In this document: piece by piece, positions 43,989 through 47,284 of the stretch
Position numbering within the stretch: the first letter of the stretch is position 1
Layout of the letters: each line of letters starts with the position of its first letter
NCBI RefSeq assembly: GCF_004217665.1
Contig: NZ_RXIU01000541.1
Location: 1-47,284, forward strand
Origin: Candidatus Magnetaquicoccus inordinatus
GTDB lineage: Bacteria; Pseudomonadota; Magnetococcia; Magnetococcales; Magnetaquicoccaceae
Direction of reading: 5' to 3'
DNA: 47,284 nucleotides
Notes under the pieces: model-generated
What the model was told of the DNA's origin: nothing
Database searches by the model: none
The model's input: the letters and a program-made list of their open reading frames with translations, nothing else
Made by a program: the position numbers and the translations under genes

Positions 43989-44900
43989 ATGTCGGTAAGT
44001 GCAAAATTGGTCAAGGATCTCCGCGAGCAGAGCGGAGCCGGCATGATGGATTGCAAAAAGGCTCTGGAAGAGAGCAATGGTGATATGGAAGCGGCCGTCG
44101 ATTGGTTGCGTAAAAAAGGTCTCTCGTCGGCTTCCAAAAAGTCTGGACGGGTCGCTGCTGAAGGCAAAGTAGTGGCGGTGGTCGATGGCAATCAGGGTAT
44201 TCTCCTGGAGGTGAATACCGAGACTGATTTTACCTCCAAAAATGAAAATTTTGTGGCTTTTGCGGAAACATCTGCCCGCGTGGCTCTGGCAGCCAAGGTG
44301 GAGGATGTGGAAGCTTTGAAATCCTTGGCCTATCCAGAAAGCGGTCGCAATGTGGCCGATGAGTTGACCCATAAAATTGCCACCATTGGCGAAAACATGA
44401 ATCTGCGCCGTTTGGCCCGCGTCGCGGTGAGCGAAGGTGTGGTGGTCTCCTATATCCATATGGAAGGCAAAATCGGGGTGCTGGTGGGTGTGCAATCGCC
44501 AGGAACAGACAAAGCAGCCTTGGCCGATCTGGGTAAAAAATTGGCCATGCACGTGGCCGCTTCCGCTCCGCCATGGTTGGATCGCAGCGCCGTACCAGCA
44601 GAGGCGTTGGAACGGGAACGTGCCATTTTGGCCGAACAGGCTCGTGCCTCTGGCAAACCTGAAAATATCATCGAAAAGATGGTTCTGGGTCGCCTGGATA
44701 AATTTTATGGTGAGAGCTGTTTGTTGGAACAGCCGTTTGTCATGGATCCCGATCAAAAGGTGATCAGCGTGGTGGAGGCACGGGCCAAAGAGTTGGCAAC
44801 CACCATTCAAATCACCGCCTTTGTGCGCTTTGTCCTGGGCGACGGTATCCAAAAAAAAGAGGAGGACTTTGCTGCCGAGGTCGCGAAAGCGGCTGGGTAG
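43989..44900 (+). CDS. tsf: Translation elongation factor Ts
   Basis: A 303-aa nucleotide-exchange factor for EF-Tu. The N-terminal UBA-like motif is [20 protein letters not shown], followed by [20 protein letters not shown] and the core [12 protein letters not shown] motif that contacts EF-Tu. The C-terminal [15 protein letters not shown] segment is also typical. Full length for the family. Confidence 0.98.
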   Translation: MSVSAKLVKDLREQSGAGMMDCKKALEESNGDMEAAVDWLRKKGLSSASKKSGRVAAEGKVVAVVDGNQGILLEVNTETDFTSKNENFVAFAETSARVALAAKVEDVEALKSLAYPESGRNVADELTHKIATIGENMNLRRLARVAVSEGVVVSYIHMEGKIGVLVGVQSPGTDKAALADLGKKLAMHVAASAPPWLDRSAVPAEALERERAILAEQARASGKPENIIEKMVLGRLDKFYGESCLLEQPFVMDPDQKVISVVEARAKELATTIQITAFVRFVLGDGIQKKEEDFAAEVAKAAG

Positions 44901-44919
44901 AAGATTTCTTGGCTATGGG

Positions 44920-45642
44920 ATGTCGATGATGGAGCATAAAACACAAAGAGTTTTACTCAAACTCTCCGGTGAGGCCCTGATGGGTGATGGGGTCGCCATC
45001 GACTCCCGCTTTTTGCATTGGTTGGCGTTGGAGATCAAAGCTGTCCACGATTTGGGTGTTCAGTTGGCTCTGGTCGTGGGTGGCGGTAATATTTTTCGTG
45101 GCATGTCCAGTGGGGCAGTGGCCATGGAACGCTCCAGCGCCGACCATATGGGTATGTTGGCAACCGTAATCAATGCCTTGGCTTTACAAAATGCCCTGGA
45201 ACGGATTGGTGTGCCGGTTCGGGTGCAGTCGGCGATAACCATGCCACAGGTTGCCGAATCCTATATCCATAGAAAAGCCATGCGCCATTTGGAAAAAGGG
45301 CGCGTGGTTGTTTTTGCTGCCGGTACCGGCAATCCCTACTTTACCACCGATACGGCGGCCAGTTTGCGTGCCGCCGAAATTCATGCCGATCTGCTTCTGA
45401 AAGCAACCAAAGTAGACGGGGTCTATAGCGCCGATCCGAAAAAAGATCCCAGCGCGCAACGCTTTACAGAGTTGACCTTTGCAGAGGTGCTGGCCAAGGA
45501 TCTCAGAGTGATGGACTTGACAGCTATTACACTCTGCCAGGATAATCAGATTCCTGTAACAGTATTTTCCATTTATGAGGAAGGGGCCCTGGCGGCTATC
45601 GTGCGGGGTGAAAATCGAGGCACACGGATAGGAGTGAACTAA
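44920..45642 (+). CDS. pyrH: Uridylate kinase (UMP kinase)
   Basis: A UMP kinase of about 240 aa making UDP for nucleotide synthesis. It has [13 protein letters not shown] at the start, [44 protein letters not shown] and [17 protein letters not shown]. Starts at ATG 44920, 44926 or 44929 are all possible. A GGGA overlaps the first and would suit the later two. The longer frame back to 44821 overlaps tsf and is rejected. The stop overlaps the frr start (TAATG). Confidence 0.97.
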   Translation: MSMMEHKTQRVLLKLSGEALMGDGVAIDSRFLHWLALEIKAVHDLGVQLALVVGGGNIFRGMSSGAVAMERSSADHMGMLATVINALALQNALERIGVPVRVQSAITMPQVAESYIHRKAMRHLEKGRVVVFAAGTGNPYFTTDTAASLRAAEIHADLLLKATKVDGVYSADPKKDPSAQRFTELTFAEVLAKDLRVMDLTAITLCQDNQIPVTVFSIYEEGALAAIVRGENRGTRIGVN

Positions 45643-46199
45643 TGTCTGATGCACTCTTTGCCACATTAGACGAACGTATGAAAAAATGTCTGGCGGCCTT
45701 TCGCGAGGAGTTGACAACTGTTCGCACCGGTCGGGCATCTGGTTCGTTGTTGGACCATGTCACAGTGGAGATGTATGGCTCGCATATGCCGCTCAATCAA
45801 TTGGCAACCATTTCAGTGCCAGAAAGCCGGATGTTGACGGTGCAGCCATGGGACAAAAAAAGTCTGAAAGCCATTGAAAAGGCTATTCGTGAATCGGATC
45901 TCGGTTTGAATCCCCTCAATGATGGTACCTTGTTGCGGATTCCTTTGCCGGAACTGACAGAAGAACGACGCAAATCTTTGGTAAAACTGGTGCAAAAATA
46001 TGGCGAACAGGCCAAAATTGCCTTGCGCAATGTCCGGCGTGACATTCTGGAACAGATGAAAAAGATGGAAAAAAACAAGGAAGTTTCCAAGGATGATCTG
46101 CATGCCTGGGAAAAAAAGGTACAGGAACAAACCGACCATTTCATCAAGGAAGTGGATGATATGCTGGCTCATAAAGAGTCAGAAATTATGCAGGTTTGA
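45642..46199 (+). CDS. frr: Ribosome recycling factor
   Basis: A 185-aa factor that splits post-termination ribosomes with EF-G. Conserved blocks are [63 protein letters not shown] and the long C-terminal helical hairpin. AGGAG lies 8 bases before the ATG, which overlaps the pyrH stop by one base. Confidence 0.98.
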   Translation: MSDALFATLDERMKKCLAAFREELTTVRTGRASGSLLDHVTVEMYGSHMPLNQLATISVPESRMLTVQPWDKKSLKAIEKAIRESDLGLNPLNDGTLLRIPLPELTEERRKSLVKLVQKYGEQAKIALRNVRRDILEQMKKMEKNKEVSKDDLHAWEKKVQEQTDHFIKEVDDMLAHKESEIMQV

Positions 46200-46220
46200 G
46201 CGGGATTTTCTTGACCTCCC

Positions 46221-46946
46221 ATGATTGCTTTGCAGGTTGCAGCGGATAAGTTGCCTCGTCATATTGCCATAGTGATGGATGGCAACCGTCGTTGGGCTCG
46301 TTCACGCTTTTTGCCCGGTATCGAAGGACATCGGCAAGGGGTGAAAGCTGTTCGGCGGACTGTGGAAGCCTGTCTGCAGTTTCATATCCCGATTTTGACT
46401 TTGTATACCTTCTCTTCGGAAAATTGGAAACGCCCGGAGGATGAGGTTTCGGCACTGATGAATCTGTTGGCCTACCATTTGCGCCATGAAATGGATGAAT
46501 TGGTGAAAGAGCAGGTGCGTTTTCGCGCCTTGGGTCGTTTGCACGAACTGCCGCAAGTCGTACAAAAGCAGGTTCGCGAATTGGAAGAGCGTACCGCTGA
46601 TAATGGCCAACTGCAGTTCAATATCGCGGTCAATTATGGGGGACGCCAGGAGTTGGTGGATGCAGCGCGCCAGTTGATGCAGGCTGCCATGGCTGGGCAG
46701 TTGCTACCCGATGCTTTGACTGAGGAGCGCTTTGCCCAATATTTGACCACATCTGGAATGGATGATCCCGATCTGTTGATTCGTACAGGTGGGGAGCAAC
46801 GGATCAGTAACTTTCTGCTTTGGCAAATGGCCTATACCGAATTGATCTTCTTGCCGACCTATTGGCCGGATTTTACTGCCGAGCATCTGCGTTTGGCCAT
46901 AGAGGAGTTTGCTGGTCGTGAACGGCGCTTTGGAGCTGCGGTTTGA
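46221..46946 (+). CDS. uppS: Isoprenyl (undecaprenyl) diphosphate synthase
   Basis: A 241-aa cis-prenyltransferase making the C55 lipid carrier for cell-wall synthesis. HIAIVMDGNRRWA (catalytic Asp), GHRQG, TLYTFSSENWKRP and the C-terminal DPDLLIRTGGEQRISNF.LWQ.AYTEL are complete. It starts 21 bases after frr, with little Shine-Dalgarno. The stop overlaps the cdsA start. Confidence 0.97.
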   Translation: MIALQVAADKLPRHIAIVMDGNRRWARSRFLPGIEGHRQGVKAVRRTVEACLQFHIPILTLYTFSSENWKRPEDEVSALMNLLAYHLRHEMDELVKEQVRFRALGRLHELPQVVQKQVRELEERTADNGQLQFNIAVNYGGRQELVDAARQLMQAAMAGQLLPDALTEERFAQYLTTSGMDDPDLLIRTGGEQRISNFLLWQMAYTELIFLPTYWPDFTAEHLRLAIEEFAGRERRFGAAV

Positions 46947-47284
46947 ATAGCATCGTGATCTCTTCCCTTGGTAAACGGATTATTTCCGCTCTGTTGCTGG
47001 CTCCGCCGCTGCTCTATGTATTGCTGTTTGGTTCTCCCCTTCTTCTCTATTTTGTCATTCTTCCGGTCTCCCTGCTGATGGTTCTCGAATGGCACCAACT
47101 GCGCGAATCCTTTGCATGGCCCGCTGTGTTGCCTTTGCTGATTGCGGTTTTGTGGATTATGGGCGGCAGTTATCCGGGTTGGGATGCCGAGCTGGCGCAA
47201 GGGATGCAGCGCTGGCTGCGCCTGCCTTTTGCTCTGCTTGGTGCCATATTGTTGATTCTCTTCTTTATCGAAGGTCTGATTCGC
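46943..47284 (+). CDS. cdsA: Phosphatidate cytidylyltransferase (N-terminal part, runs off the window)
   Basis: 114 codons of a membrane enzyme for CDP-diacylglycerol synthesis. The TTG start at 46943 overlaps the uppS stop (TTGA) and has GGAG 7 bases upstream, better than GTG 46955. The protein opens with GKRIISALLLAPPLLYVLLFGSP and continues with further hydrophobic helices, including a LEWHQL segment as in CdsA. Identification rests on helices plus the universal uppS-cdsA order, since the catalytic signature lies beyond the window. Confidence 0.85.
   Translation, partial: MNSIVISSLGKRIISALLLAPPLLYVLLFGSPLLLYFVILPVSLLMVLEWHQLRESFAWPAVLPLLIAVLWIMGGSYPGWDAELAQGMQRWLRLPFALLGAILLILFFIEGLIR

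Overview
The window looks like one chromosomal segment of a Gram-negative bacterium of the Pseudomonadota. The right end has the conserved order rpsB-tsf-pyrH-frr-uppS-cdsA, and rpsB and tsf read as alpha-proteobacterial or magnetotactic-coccus-like proteins. That placement comes from memory of the families, not from a search. Base composition is moderate in the genes and very AT-rich in a few intergenic stretches (about 4.1-4.7 kb and 31.6-31.9 kb).

Layout. (1) Positions 1-17741 carry two LEPR-XLL/DUF4347 repeat proteins on the minus strand. One is cut short at the left edge (about 1333 aa). The other is complete and giant (3907 aa). A plus-strand Rpn/DUF4351-type nuclease gene lies between them. 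(2) Positions 17978-19753 (minus) hold a phage-tail-collar (microcystin-dependent-protein type) gene, a GNAT acetyltransferase and a DUF6916-like small protein. (3) Positions 19984-23834 (minus) hold three paralogous all-helical proteins with a hydrophobic core between long helices, resembling tripartite alpha-pore-forming toxins. The third lies between inverted copies of an approximately 110-bp repeat. (4) Positions 24330-28219 (minus) hold a MACPF/perforin-like gene and a beta-rich partner gene, bracketed by about 165-bp direct repeats derived from a response-regulator gene. (5) Positions 28301-31401 (minus) hold a complete two-component system with an NMT1/THI5-like sensor. (6) Positions 32205-41440 (plus) hold a type I restriction-modification operon, hsdM-abi-hsdS-AlbA_2 ATPase-hsdR, with ATGA overlaps between abi and hsdS and between hsdS and the ATPase gene. 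(7) A tRNA-Glu gene and an unrecognised gene precede the translation and membrane core operon at 43-47.3 kb.

The main result is a regulatory link. A 19-bp box, AACTTACATTTG(C/A)T(T/A)ACAT, is two TTACAT half-sites 10 bp apart, as expected for an OmpR/PhoB-type regulator. It occurs upstream of the truncated adhesin, of the third helical toxin-like gene and of the MACPF gene. At the MACPF and adhesin copies the box sits directly against a -35 element with an identical 17-bp spacing to a good -10. The full-length OmpR-type regulator lies immediately next to the MACPF gene. I infer a two-component-controlled surface-attachment and pore-formation island in which adhesin, MACPF pair and helical toxin trio are co-regulated. 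This arrangement is not one I recognise as described.

The island has been rearranged. There is a truncated adhesin, a truncated regulator copy ending exactly at an inverted-repeat arm, and direct repeats around the MACPF pair. No transposase or integrase is visible in the window.
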